Source: an uncultured Faecalibacterium sp. (lineage in GTDB: Bacteria > Bacillota > Clostridia > Oscillospirales > Ruminococcaceae). From it: a stretch of 64,000 bases of DNA. Location: contig CAKSWU010000002.1 in assembly GCA_934513205.1 (NCBI GenBank), positions 1-64,000 on the forward strand. Direction: 5' to 3'. Below, one piece after another: positions 16,163 to 24,353 of the stretch (position 1 is the stretch's first letter; the number at the start of each line of letters is the position of its first letter). A program made the translations under genes and the position numbers. The notes below the pieces were generated by a model. It was given only the letters and a program-made list of their open reading frames with translations, was not told where the DNA came from and made no database searches.

Positions 16163-16495
16163 ATGTTCGATTTTTTGACCAGAAAAGCAAAGGACGCCGT
16201 TCCGCCCGTCCTGCCGCAGGGCACGGTGCGCCGCCGCTATACCATCGAAGGACAGGTGCAGGGGGTGGGCTTCCGCTACCGCGCCCGCTACGCCGCGCAG
16301 ACGCTGGAGCTGACCGGATGGGTGCAGAACGAGGATGACGGCAGCGTGACACTGGAAGTGCAGGGCGATCCGGACAAGTTTCTGCGGCTGTTTGCCCTGA
16401 TCCAGAAAAGCGACTATATCCAGATCACCGGTATCCGCAGCAAAGACCTGCCCCCCGACCCGTGGGAGCGCGGGTTCTCGGTAAGGGGATATTGA
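16163..16495 (+). CDS. acyP: Acylphosphatase
   Basis: A 110-residue protein whose residues from about 20 on form an acylphosphatase domain: the substrate-binding arginine is in VQGVGFRYRARYAA, the catalytic asparagine in GWVQNEDDGSV, and the TLEVQG strand follows. It hydrolyses acyl phosphates such as acetyl phosphate or 1,3-bisphosphoglycerate. The N-terminal extension before the domain is unusual by some 15-20 residues. AAGGATG precedes ATG 16163; GTG 16157 is an alternative start. A repeat element separates it from ppaC. Confidence 0.85.
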   Translation: MFDFLTRKAKDAVPPVLPQGTVRRRYTIEGQVQGVGFRYRARYAAQTLELTGWVQNEDDGSVTLEVQGDPDKFLRLFALIQKSDYIQITGIRSKDLPPDPWERGFSVRGY

Positions 16496-16513
16496 ATTTC
16501 AATATAACTTCTT

Positions 16514-16609
16514 CGTGAAAGTGTGTTTGGAGCGGCCCGCAGGCCGCGACAAACACAGATAAATAATAATTTTCCGCTGAAGATGCCCAGAGCGAATGCG
16601 GAGGGCATT
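16514..16609 (+). repeat. CGCA-hairpin element A with downstream module
   Basis: CGTGAAAG is followed by a hairpin (16523-16556) whose arms pair except for a 2x2 mismatch and whose loop is CGCA. After an A/T-rich linker come CCGCT (16574-16578), ATGCCC (16583-16588), GCGG (16598-16601) and GGGCAT (16603-16608), an interlaced order that allows a pseudoknot. Confidence 0.7.
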
Positions 16610-16640
16610 CTCAATCAGGAGCCTGACATAGACAATAGGC

Positions 16641-16678
16641 AAACAAAAAAGCTGACGCGAAAGCGTCAGCTTTTTTTG
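16641..16678. terminator. Bidirectional terminator
   Basis: GCTGACGC-GAAA-GCGTCAGC (16651-16670) is flanked by AAAAAA and TTTTTTT and serves the minus-strand gene ending at 16691. Confidence 0.9.
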
Positions 16679-16690
16679 CTCTTTCTAATT

Positions 16691-17362
16691 TTAACCTGCT
16701 ATTTTCAGCGGGGAATTCTCTGTCCAGATGGTGCCGTCCAGCAGCCGGGTCACGGCCAGCCTGCCGTTGGCGGTCACCCGGGCGGGGTCCAGTGCGTAGA
16801 AGTCGCTTTCCTTCAGGGCGGCAGGGTCGGCGGTGGAGGAGATGCCCGCCACGCACACCCAGTGCCCGTAGGTGCTGCTGGTGGCAATGTGGGGGTAGTT
16901 CACCTGCTCCCAGCCGGAGCCGGTCAGATGGTATTCGTAGCTGGAGGTGCGGTTGGTGTGCCTTTTGACCCCGCTCACCGTGGTGTTTTTCAGATGTACG
17001 ATCACCGGATGCCCCGCCTGCAGCTCAGAGTACAGCGTTTGCAGGCACTCGGACAGATCTCCGGAATAGGCATGGTAGCCGCCCGCGGACCACACCGCGC
17101 CGTTGGACCACATGCCGCTGCCGGAGCACACCTTGCCGTCCAGAATGGTGCGGGCGTAGCGCAGCGCGTACCAGCTGCATTTGCCGGAGGTCTGGTTGCC
17201 GATGGAAAGGATCTGGCTGTTCTCAAAACTCAGCAGATCAATGCCGTGGGTCTCCTGCAGGGCAGCCGCGTGGGCGCGGGGGAGAGTCGGTGCCAGCAAA
17301 AGGCACAGCGCCAGAAAAAAAGCCGCCAGCCGTTGTGCTGTGCGGGCGGGACAATGCTGCAT
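16691..17362 (-). CDS. Secreted papain-like (C39-type) cysteine peptidase-like protein
   Basis: A 223-residue exported protein with an N-terminal signal sequence ending near AHAA. The mature part shows GKCSWYALRYAR (candidate catalytic Cys), the GHPVIVHLKN strand, GHWVCVAGI (candidate His) and ALDPA (candidate Asp), in the order of C39-like papain-fold peptidases. The target is unknown. ATG 17362 was chosen because AAAGGATG precedes it; the frame extends to 17407. It is a single gene diverging from the next lipoprotein. Confidence 0.65.
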   Translation of the reverse strand: MQHCPARTAQRLAAFFLALCLLLAPTLPRAHAAALQETHGIDLLSFENSQILSIGNQTSGKCSWYALRYARTILDGKVCSGSGMWSNGAVWSAGGYHAYSGDLSECLQTLYSELQAGHPVIVHLKNTTVSGVKRHTNRTSSYEYHLTGSGWEQVNYPHIATSSTYGHWVCVAGISSTADPAALKESDFYALDPARVTANGRLAVTRLLDGTIWTENSPLKIAG

Positions 17363-17818
17363 GTGTTCCACATCCTTTGTGATTTTCTGACCCGATTTTA
17401 CCACCAAAACGTGGTAGAAATGTGTAAAATGTCAAAATGGAGCAAAAGAAAGATCTTCTTCGGGGGAGCCGCCTGCCCGGTGCAGGGCGTGCGAAAGCCG
17501 CATCGGCACAACATCTGTCCAAATTTAAGCGGCGGGCCGCGCCGCCGCCGCACCGTCTTTGCGGCACAGTGGGACCGGATGTGACAGGATGGCAAAGTTT
17601 CTTTGCGAAGTCCGGACAGAACATCTCAAAAGCGCAACAAATAGCACCTGCTTTCGTTTATTTCTACGAAATGTTTCGGGAAAGTTTGGAAATGTTTCCG
17701 ATTGACAAAACCGTCGGCAGTCGGATATAATCAGGGCAGAAAGCCCCCCGTGACACAAGGGGGAACACCCCCCAAAAAAAGAAACATATCCACAAAAACA
17801 AGACTGGAGGGATACCTT
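17363..17818. other. Divergent intergenic region
   Basis: A 456-base gap between two divergent secreted-protein genes. It has a consensus promoter toward the lipoprotein at 17702-17731 and a short palindrome ACCACCAAAACGTGGT around 17400-17415. From 17420 to 17690 I see nothing I can assign. Confidence 0.6.
17702..17731 (+). promoter_or_regulatory. Sigma-A promoter of the 17.8-kb lipoprotein
   Basis: TTGACA (17702-17707), 18-base spacer, TATAAT (17726-17731). Confidence 0.9.
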
Positions 17819-18325
17819 ATGAAGAAATTGTCGAAGATCGTTGCCCTGCTTCTGGCAGGCGCGCTGACCATGCTTCTGTTCACCGCCTGCGGCGGTGGCG
17901 GCGGCAGCTTTGGTCAAAGAATGCCGGACGATGAAAAGGAAGCCTATAGCAGGTTCACAGGCATGACACAGGCAAGTAAAGTGACAGAAAACGATAAGAG
18001 CCTGCAGGCTGTTGCAGATGGATATCTGCAGAAGGACCTGAACTCCAGAGTTGACTTCCTTGGCGCAAAGCTGGTCGGCAAAGTCCATGTGGATGGCAAG
18101 GATCAGGAATACCTGACCATCACGGTGACTGGCAACTATGAGTATGGCTATATTGTTGAGGCGATTCTGAAGGATATTCAGAAAGAAGTCGGCAAGGAAT
18201 TGCCCGGAACAAATGTTAACGTGAGCGGCAAAGGCAGCTGGACGAATCTCGGCGTTGTTGTCCGGTCGGACGGCACCCACAGCTACATCGCAGTGGCGTT
18301 CAAGATCAAGAACCCCAAAAAGTAA
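17819..18325 (+). CDS. Hypothetical lipoprotein
   Basis: A 168-residue lipoprotein with a positively charged N terminus, hydrophobic core and lipobox FTAC followed by a glycine run. The mature part has two halves: a helical segment (residues 35-75) and an alpha/beta segment (LTITVTGNYEYGYIVEAILKDIQKEVGKEL... YIAVAFKIKNPKK). I recognise no family. The start ATG at 17819 has GGAGG 8 bases upstream, and a consensus promoter lies 88 bases before it. An earlier in-frame codon at 17702 lies inside the promoter and is rejected. Confidence 0.75.
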   Translation: MKKLSKIVALLLAGALTMLLFTACGGGGGSFGQRMPDDEKEAYSRFTGMTQASKVTENDKSLQAVADGYLQKDLNSRVDFLGAKLVGKVHVDGKDQEYLTITVTGNYEYGYIVEAILKDIQKEVGKELPGTNVNVSGKGSWTNLGVVVRSDGTHSYIAVAFKIKNPKK

Positions 18326-18342
18326 AAATCCATCACCCTTTC

Positions 18343-18386
18343 TCCCCGGAGCGCAGCCGCAGGGCCGCCCTCCGGGGCTTTTTGCG
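18343..18386 (+). terminator. Terminator after the lipoprotein
   Basis: CCCCGGA (18344-18350) pairs with TCCGGGG (18371-18377) before CTTTTT. Confidence 0.7.
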
Positions 18387-18398
18387 TTTGGGGGCAAA

Positions 18399-18572
18399 CT
18401 CCCCCAGTCGCCTGCGGCGACAGCCCCCTCAAAGAGGGGGCCTTTTGCCTTCCGGTCAGATGCAATAAACCTCCCCCTTTCGGGGGAGGTGGCATCGCGC
18501 AGCGATGACGGAGAGGGTCGGCTCTCTCACTGAGGGAGGTGGCAAACCCGCAGGGTTTGACGGAAGGAGTCC
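18399..18572. repeat. MITE-like palindromic element 2 (composite)
   Basis: Successive short palindromes (GTCGCCTGCGGCGAC; CCCCCTCAAAGAGGGGG; CCTCCCCCTTTCGGGGGAGG; CATCGCGCAGCGATG; AAACCCGCAGGGTTT) share wording with the elements at 16.0 and 34.3 kb, including GACGGAGAGGG. Confidence 0.65.
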
Positions 18573-18591
18573 GTCTCCAAAACCCATTCCT

Positions 18592-18690
18592 GTGAAAAGG
18601 CATCTCCGAAACGACCGCAGTCGTTTCGGAGATGCAAAATTGAAAAGAATTCTTCCTCTGATATTGCCAAAGCGAACGCGGCGGCAATTC
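18592..18690 (+). repeat. CGCA-hairpin element B with diverged downstream module
   Basis: GTGAAAA is followed by a perfect 15-bp hairpin (18601-18615 with 18620-18634) with loop CGCA. The downstream module pairs ATTGCC (18663-18668) with GGCAAT (18683-18688), a compensated variant of the ATGCCC/GGGCAT helix of elements A and D. The CCGCT box is altered to CCTCT here. It ends about a dozen bases before the jetA -35 box. Confidence 0.7.
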
Positions 18691-18702
18691 TGAATGGTTT
18701 CT

Positions 18703-18732
18703 CTGTCAAACCGTGCCGTTTTGTGGTACAAT
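18703..18732 (+). promoter_or_regulatory. Promoter of the jetABC operon
   Basis: CTGTCA (18703-18708), 18-base spacer, TACAAT (18727-18732). It starts directly after hairpin element B. Confidence 0.7.
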
Positions 18733-18768
18733 AAAAAGGTATCGAACCAAGACAGAAAGGACGTTTCC

Positions 18769-20196
18769 ATGCAGCTGTTTGAACTGGTCAGCCCACGGCT
18801 GTTCCGCCCGCTGGCGGGGCCCAACCGGGCGTTTTATGCAGAGCTTTTGCTGCTGCTCTGGGAGGAGTGCCGCCATACGGCAGATTACAGCATTTCCCGC
18901 GCCGAAGCCGTCTCCCGCGCCGAGGATTATTTTGCCGCGCTGGCAAAGCCGCTGGCGCTGGACGCCGATGGCGCGGGCGATGAGGACGAGCAGCCCACCC
19001 GCGACCCCCACACGCTGGCGGTGGGCTTTCTGCTGCGGCTGCGCCGCACCGGCTGGCTGGAGGAGACCCCCGGCAGCTATGAGGGCGAAGCGTCCCTTGC
19101 CTTTGTGCCGGAGGTCACCCCGCTGCTGGAAGCGCTGGAAGAGATCCTGAACCCCCGGGTGGTCACCTACACCGGCAAGCTGTACAAGGCGTGGCAGCTG
19201 CTGGGCGGCATCGGACAGGAAAAAAGCCCCTACGAGAACGTTCTGCGGGAGGTGGATGCCGACCTTGACGCCCTGAACCGTTCCCTCCGGGCGCTCAATG
19301 CCTCCATCGGCCACTACATCGACCGGCTCACCCGCAACCGCACCCCGCAGGAGGTTCTGGAACTGTTCGACCAGTACGAGGAAAAGGTGGTGGCGGCGGC
19401 CTACCACCGCTTCAAGACCAGCGACAACCTGTTCAACTACCGCGCCTATCTGGAAGAAGAGCTGGACGACTGCGAGGAAAACCAGCTGCCCCGGCTGGCG
19501 CTGGACTACGCCCGGGTGGAGCGCTGCGCCCCCGGCGAGGCGGCGCCCCGGGTGAAAGCTCTGCTGCAGAAGCAGCGGGACGCGCTGGAAGAGATGAGCA
19601 CCCTGATGAAGGAGATCGACGCCAGCCACATCCGCTACCGCAAGCGGGCCGTGCAGCGGGCGCAGTTTCTGCTGCTGAGTGACCGCTCGGCGCAGGGCAG
19701 CGTCACCGCCCTGCTGCGCCGCTACGCCGAGGACATCCGCACCCCGGAGCAGCTGTTTGAACCGGACGACGGCCCGGTGGCAAAGCGGCTGCACCTGTAC
19801 CCGGCGGCAGTGTTCGGGGAGAAATTCCTCTACCCGCCCGCCGCCCAGCGCACCGCCGAGCCGCTGGCCCCGGTGCGCACCGAGCCCTTTGACCCCGAAC
19901 GGCTGCGGCAGGAGCAGCAGCTGCTGCTGGACTACGCCCGCCTTGCCGTCACCGAGGAAAACGTGGCGCTGTTGGCGCGGCAGGCACTGGCTGCCCGCGG
20001 GCAGGTGAACGCCTCCACCCTTGTGGAGGAATACCCGGGCGACTTTGCCCGCATCATCGGCCTGCACACCTACTCGCAGTCGCCGCACCGGGACTACGAC
20101 ATTCAGCTCACCGGCAATTGGGTGGAGCGCGGCGGCTTCCGCTTTGAGGACTTTGTCCTCACCCGCCGCAGGGAGGAAGAAAATGGCAACCATTAA
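18769..20196 (+). CDS. jetA: Wadjet subunit JetA (kleisin-like, former DUF5716)
   Basis: A 475-residue cytoplasmic protein opening with MQLFELVSPRLFRPLAG, like JetA proteins of the group first listed as DUF5716. In Wadjet systems JetA is the kleisin that bridges the two JetC ATPase heads and binds JetB. N- and C-terminal winged-helix-like ends flank a long helical middle (residues 150-340), consistent with a kleisin. AGAAAGGA precedes ATG 18769. It overlaps jetB by 14 bases, so the three genes are translationally coupled. Assignment rests on family resemblance plus the jetB and jetC neighbours. Confidence 0.82.
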   Translation: MQLFELVSPRLFRPLAGPNRAFYAELLLLLWEECRHTADYSISRAEAVSRAEDYFAALAKPLALDADGAGDEDEQPTRDPHTLAVGFLLRLRRTGWLEETPGSYEGEASLAFVPEVTPLLEALEEILNPRVVTYTGKLYKAWQLLGGIGQEKSPYENVLREVDADLDALNRSLRALNASIGHYIDRLTRNRTPQEVLELFDQYEEKVVAAAYHRFKTSDNLFNYRAYLEEELDDCEENQLPRLALDYARVERCAPGEAAPRVKALLQKQRDALEEMSTLMKEIDASHIRYRKRAVQRAQFLLLSDRSAQGSVTALLRRYAEDIRTPEQLFEPDDGPVAKRLHLYPAAVFGEKFLYPPAAQRTAEPLAPVRTEPFDPERLRQEQQLLLDYARLAVTEENVALLARQALAARGQVNASTLVEEYPGDFARIIGLHTYSQSPHRDYDIQLTGNWVERGGFRFEDFVLTRRREEENGNH

Positions 20197-20779
20197 CATG
20201 CTGGAAGAAACCGCAAACTACCTGCTGAACCACTGCTTTTTGCTGGGCGGCGTGGAGGACCAGCGGGCAAAATATCTCTATGTGCAGGACCATCTGGACG
20301 AGGTCCGCGCCGTGTTCGCGCCGCTGGGTTATTCGGTGCTTTTGTACCCTGCGCCCCTGCAGGCGGCAGCGCTGGTCAACGGCCACGAGGGCAGTCAGGC
20401 CCGGCTGCTGAAATACGAGAGCATTTTGCTGCTGGTGCTGCGGCTTTTGTACCTGCAAAAGCGCGAAAGCCTTGCTGTTAATGCCGATGAAGTGCTGGTG
20501 ACGGTGGAAGAGGTGCAGACCGAGCTGCAGAAGATGAACCTGCCCCGCCGTCTGGACCAGAAAACGCTGGAAAACCTGATGCGCACTCTGCGCCGGTACA
20601 ATCTGGCGCGGCCTGTGGGGCGGCTTTCCGGGCTGGACAGCCGCATTGAAGTGTTCCCCACGGTGCTGCTGGCCCTGCCGGACGCCGACCTTGCGGATGC
20701 CGCCGCCGAGAGCGGGCGCACCCGCGCAGAGCTTGACTTATACGAACGACCGGACGAAGCAGGGGAGGGTGAAGAATGA
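20183..20779 (+). CDS. jetB: Wadjet subunit JetB (DUF4194)
   Basis: A 198-residue protein of the DUF4194 family, the KITE (tandem winged-helix) subunit of Wadjet/MksE-like SMC complexes. Characteristic segments are ETANYLLNHCFLLGG, LLKYESILLLVLRLLYLQKRE and the VTVEEVQTELQK...TLRRYNLARPV winged-helix part. GGGAGGAAG inside the end of jetA sets the ATG at 20183. Its stop overlaps the jetC start (ATGA). The two-copy subunit is expected to dimerise and bind JetA near the ATPase heads. Confidence 0.85.
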   Translation: MATINMLEETANYLLNHCFLLGGVEDQRAKYLYVQDHLDEVRAVFAPLGYSVLLYPAPLQAAALVNGHEGSQARLLKYESILLLVLRLLYLQKRESLAVNADEVLVTVEEVQTELQKMNLPRRLDQKTLENLMRTLRRYNLARPVGRLSGLDSRIEVFPTVLLALPDADLADAAAESGRTRAELDLYERPDEAGEGEE

Positions 20780-23700
20780 TCGAACTCAAGCGGCTGAAAC
20801 TCATCAACTGGCACAACTTTGAAAACGTCACCTTTGACTGCGCCCGCCTGACCTATATGATCGGCGTCAACGCCGTGGGCAAGACCACCATTCTGGACGC
20901 CATCCGCTACTGCCTGACCACCAACCGCAATTTCAATGCGCTGGGCAATAAGAAAAGCGGACGCACCCTGCAGGGCTCGGTGCACGCCAAGCAGCGCGGC
21001 GAAAATGCCTACCGCCGCCCGGGGCATACCGTGGCCTACATCGGGGCGGAGTTCTGGGACAGCGTCAAGCGCACCCCCTTTGTCATCGCGGTGCGGGTGG
21101 AGTCCGAGGGCCCCATGCAGGAGCTGCACCCCGGCGACCAGACATGGTATCTCTCGGAGGACGGCATCACGCTGGAACAGCTGCCCTTTATCGACCCGCG
21201 CACCGGTGCGCCCAGCGCCAAGGAGGACTTCAAGCCCGAAACCGGACGCCTTTCCTACACCCGCAGCCCCAGCGAAGCGCGGGACCGCATCTGCCGCGCG
21301 CTGGGCATCGGGCGGGCGTCCAGCCCGCTGGGCAAAAAGTTCAACGAGGTGTTCCAGATGGGCACCAGCATGGACGAGATCCCCAACTTCCGGGAGTTTT
21401 TGTATCAGTACATCCTGCCCCAGCCGGAGCTGGATCTGGACGCGCTGCAGGGCGACCGGCTGGAGCTGGAAAACCTGCACGCCGTGCTTGCTGAAGCCCA
21501 GACCCGCGCCAATGCACTGGACCAGATCGTGACCTTTGGACGCGAAGCCGCCGAAAAGCAGACGCAGGCCCTTGTGAACCGGGGCGCGGCGCTGCTGGCG
21601 CGGGCCGCTGCCGATGCCGGGGAACAGGACGTCTGGCAGCAGCACATGGACGCGGGCCGCCGTCAGCTGGAAACCCTGAATGCCCGCTATGCCGATGCCA
21701 AAAACGCCGAAGCCGAAGCCCGCCGGGCTTATCTTTCCGCCCACAGCGCCGCCGGGGACAGCGGCGAGGGCCGGGCGCTGGACGCCATGGAGGAGGAGCT
21801 TTCCCGCCGCAAAACGGCGCTGGATGCCGCCGCCCGCCGCGCCGACACCGCCGAAAAAGCTGCCGAAAAGACCGCCGGTCTGCTGGCGGTGCTGCGCCGC
21901 TGCGGCTTTGTCTGGGACCAGAAGCCGGGTCCGCTGACGGCAGACACCCTGCCGAAGTGCCAAAGCTGGCTCTCCGCGCAGGAAAAACCGCTGGAAGAAG
22001 CCTATTTCGCCGCCCGGCAGCACACCGCAGCCCTGCGCGGGGAGCAGTCCGGGCTGCGTGCCGAGCTGGACGCCGTGTCCGGCGGCAAGTGGGTCTACCC
22101 CCACGGCGATGCCGCCACCCGGGTGCGGGACGCGGTCAACGCCGAGCTGAAAAGCCGGGGGATGCAGCCGGACGCGAAAATTTTCTGCGAACTGCTGAAC
22201 GTGGAGGACGAGAGCTGGCAGGACTGCGTGGAAGCCTGCCTTGGCGACCGCCGGTTCGACATCCTTGTACCGCCCGCCCACTACGATGCCGCCAAGAGCG
22301 CCTTTGTGGCGCTGGGGGACAAGGTGGGGCCCATCAGCCTGCTGGACACCCCGGGCATCCGCAAGGCCAACCGCCGCACCGACAAGTACGGCCCGGACAG
22401 CCTTGCCGCGCAGGTATCCAGCGAAAACCCGCTGGCAGCCCAGTATGCCGGCACCCTTCTGGGCCGCATCGTCTGCTGTGACACCCCCGATACGCTGGAA
22501 CAGCATCCCGACAGCGCCACCCGCGACCTTCTGCGCCACCACCCCTTCCGGCTGGAACGGCTGCGCACCCCCCAGCGATACATCGGTCTGGACGCCCGCC
22601 GCGTCCGCGCCGGTGCGCTGACCGCCGCGCTGGAGGCGCTGGGCGAGACGCTGCGTGCTGCCGCCCAGACAGAACAGAACCTGAAAGCCGCCTATAACCA
22701 GTACCAGACCCTTCTGCGGGGCACGGCGCTGGAAGCGCACGCCGCCCTGTGGGACGCCCGCGCCGCCCTGACCGCTGCCCGGACCGCCCTGACCGAGCAG
22801 GAAGCAAAGCTCACCGAGTGCCGTGAGAATCCGCTTTTGCAGCAGCTTTACAAGGAGGAGGAAGCCCGCGAAGCCGCGTGGGAGACGGCCCGCGCCGCCG
22901 TGGAGCAGGCGGGCGGCGACATCCGCGTGTGCGAAAAACAGATCGCCTCCTGCGAAGCGGAGCAGAAAAAGGCGGGGGAAACGGCCCGGCAGAGCACCGA
23001 TGCCGCCCGCAGCTTCTTTGCGGCGCACCCGCTGCTGGAGCCGCTGGCCCGCACCCGGATGGATGCCCTTGCCCCGGCAGACAAGCCCCGCGCCGCCGCG
23101 CAGGCTGCGGAAAAGGCGCAGGCCAAGCTGGACGATGCGCTGGCGGTGTATCTGACCGGCACGCTGGAACCGGCCCAGAAAGCCTACAACCAGCAGTATG
23201 TGTGCGACCATCCGCTGGGCCTTGCGGGGCTGGACCAGTACCGCGCCCAGTACGAAAACCTTGTGCGCATCGACCTGGAACGCTACGCCGCCCGTCTGGA
23301 GCAGGCGCAGCGGGACTGCAAGGACCGCTTCCGCAAGGACATTTTGTTCCGCATGAAGGACGACATCTTCAACGCCCGGCGGCAGTTCCGGGAGCTGAAC
23401 AAGGTCATGGAGCAGCTGACCTACGGCGAGGAGGTCTACCGCTTTGAGCTGGAGCCCAGCCGGGACCCGCAGCTGGCGGCCTTCTATCAGGTCATCGTGG
23501 ACAAGGGCAACCGGCAGATGACCGAGGGCGATTCTCTGGACAACCTTGCCGCCACCGCCGACCCGGCCTACGAGCGTCAGGTGGACGCGTTGATGGAAAA
23601 GATCATGGCGGACGTGGACGAGAACACCCGCGCCCGGCAGGAGGGCCGCACCGGCGGCGTCACCCTGTCGGACTATGTGGACTACCGCACCTATCTGGAC

Positions 23701-24069
23701 TATGACATCAAGGTCACCAACCGGGTCACCGGTCAGCAGGCGTACCTGTCCCGCGTCAGCCGCGATTCCTCCGGCGGCGAGAATCAGGCCCCCTTCTATG
23801 TGGCCATCTGCGCCAGCCTGCTGCAAATTTATGAGAAGAGCGAAAACAGCATCCGTCTTGTGCTGCTGGACGAAGCCTTCAGCAAGATGACCAGCGACCG
23901 CATCCGCCCCATGATGGAGCTGTTCCGCCGCCTGCAGCTGCAGGTGCTGCTCATTTCCACCGTGGAAAAGAGCACCGCCATCCAGCCCTACTGCGACATC
24001 ACCTACTCCATCGTCCGCCACGGTGACACCAACGCCATCGCGCCCTTTGTCCGCCTTGCGGCGGAATGA
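20776..24069 (+). CDS. jetC: Wadjet SMC-like ATPase JetC
   Basis: A 1097-residue SMC/MukB-like ATPase. Walker A is GVNAVGKTT at residues 30-38, the ABC signature SSGGENQ is at about 998-1004, and Walker B is LVLLDEAF with Asp1032 and Glu1033. Between the heads lie long coiled coils rich in Ala, Glu, Lys and Arg (about 230-450 and 640-880) and a hinge-like middle (about 450-620). JetC dimers extrude DNA loops and, with JetD, recognise and cut small circular plasmids. The stop is followed by repeats and a convergent gene; no JetD is adjacent. Confidence 0.9.
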   Translation: MIELKRLKLINWHNFENVTFDCARLTYMIGVNAVGKTTILDAIRYCLTTNRNFNALGNKKSGRTLQGSVHAKQRGENAYRRPGHTVAYIGAEFWDSVKRTPFVIAVRVESEGPMQELHPGDQTWYLSEDGITLEQLPFIDPRTGAPSAKEDFKPETGRLSYTRSPSEARDRICRALGIGRASSPLGKKFNEVFQMGTSMDEIPNFREFLYQYILPQPELDLDALQGDRLELENLHAVLAEAQTRANALDQIVTFGREAAEKQTQALVNRGAALLARAAADAGEQDVWQQHMDAGRRQLETLNARYADAKNAEAEARRAYLSAHSAAGDSGEGRALDAMEEELSRRKTALDAAARRADTAEKAAEKTAGLLAVLRRCGFVWDQKPGPLTADTLPKCQSWLSAQEKPLEEAYFAARQHTAALRGEQSGLRAELDAVSGGKWVYPHGDAATRVRDAVNAELKSRGMQPDAKIFCELLNVEDESWQDCVEACLGDRRFDILVPPAHYDAAKSAFVALGDKVGPISLLDTPGIRKANRRTDKYGPDSLAAQVSSENPLAAQYAGTLLGRIVCCDTPDTLEQHPDSATRDLLRHHPFRLERLRTPQRYIGLDARRVRAGALTAALEALGETLRAAAQTEQNLKAAYNQYQTLLRGTALEAHAALWDARAALTAARTALTEQEAKLTECRENPLLQQLYKEEEAREAAWETARAAVEQAGGDIRVCEKQIASCEAEQKKAGETARQSTDAARSFFAAHPLLEPLARTRMDALAPADKPRAAAQAAEKAQAKLDDALAVYLTGTLEPAQKAYNQQYVCDHPLGLAGLDQYRAQYENLVRIDLERYAARLEQAQRDCKDRFRKDILFRMKDDIFNARRQFRELNKVMEQLTYGEEVYRFELEPSRDPQLAAFYQVIVDKGNRQMTEGDSLDNLAATADPAYERQVDALMEKIMADVDENTRARQEGRTGGVTLSDYVDYRTYLDYDIKVTNRVTGQQAYLSRVSRDSSGGENQAPFYVAICASLLQIYEKSENSIRLVLLDEAFSKMTSDRIRPMMELFRRLQLQVLLISTVEKSTAIQPYCDITYSIVRHGDTNAIAPFVRLAAE

Positions 24070-24082
24070 TATACTTCGCAAT

Positions 24083-24149
24083 GCGGAAAAATGATTTTAA
24101 ATTGAGCAAAACCGGGCAGTCTGCGGGCTGCCCGGTTTTGCATTTTCAC
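24083..24149 (-). repeat. CGCA-hairpin element E (minus orientation)
   Basis: Read on the minus strand: GTGAAAA, a 16-bp hairpin with one G-T pair (24106-24121 with 24126-24141) and loop CGCA, an A/T linker and TCCGC. The downstream helix module of elements A-D is absent; jetC ends here instead. Confidence 0.65.
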
Positions 24150-24214
24150 CAGATGGTTTGCAAGGAAACAGCAGCACTGTGATGAACCGCCTGCTTGCCG
24201 TTACAAGCCCTTTC

Positions 24215-24311
24215 GTGAAAAAGCAGTTCCGAAACGCCCGCAGGCGTTTCGGAACTGCAAATAAAAATAATAATTCCGCTGATGATGGCCAGAGCGCAGC
24301 GGAGGCCATTT
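24215..24311 (+). repeat. CGCA-hairpin element C with downstream module
   Basis: GTGAAAA, then a perfect 16-bp hairpin (24223-24238 with 24243-24258) with loop CGCA, an A/T linker, CCGCT (24276-24280), ATGGCC (24285-24290), AGCGG (24298-24302) and GGCCAT (24304-24309). The second helix differs from elements A and D on both arms yet still pairs. Confidence 0.72.
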
Positions 24312-24353
24312 TGATCGTTAAGGCTGCCGTGGAAGCACTGCTTTTGTCATGCT

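Larger units (their letters stand above)
18326..18768. other. Repeat-filled gap before jetA
   Basis: A 443-base gap made of a terminator, a palindromic element (18399-18572), a CGCA-hairpin element (18592-18690) and the jetA promoter. No gene is visible. Confidence 0.7.
24070..24353. other. Repeat pair where jetD would be expected
   Basis: This 284-base gap between convergent genes consists of two CGCA-hairpin elements in opposite orientation (24083-24149 minus, 24215-24311 plus). There is no open frame resembling JetD or a remnant of it. Confidence 0.7.

Noticed and set aside
20395..24081. A 1228-codon open frame on the minus strand opposite jetC
   Set aside because: It mirrors codon structure of the GC-rich plus-strand gene, has no ribosome binding site or recognisable domain, and jetC has full ATPase motifs.
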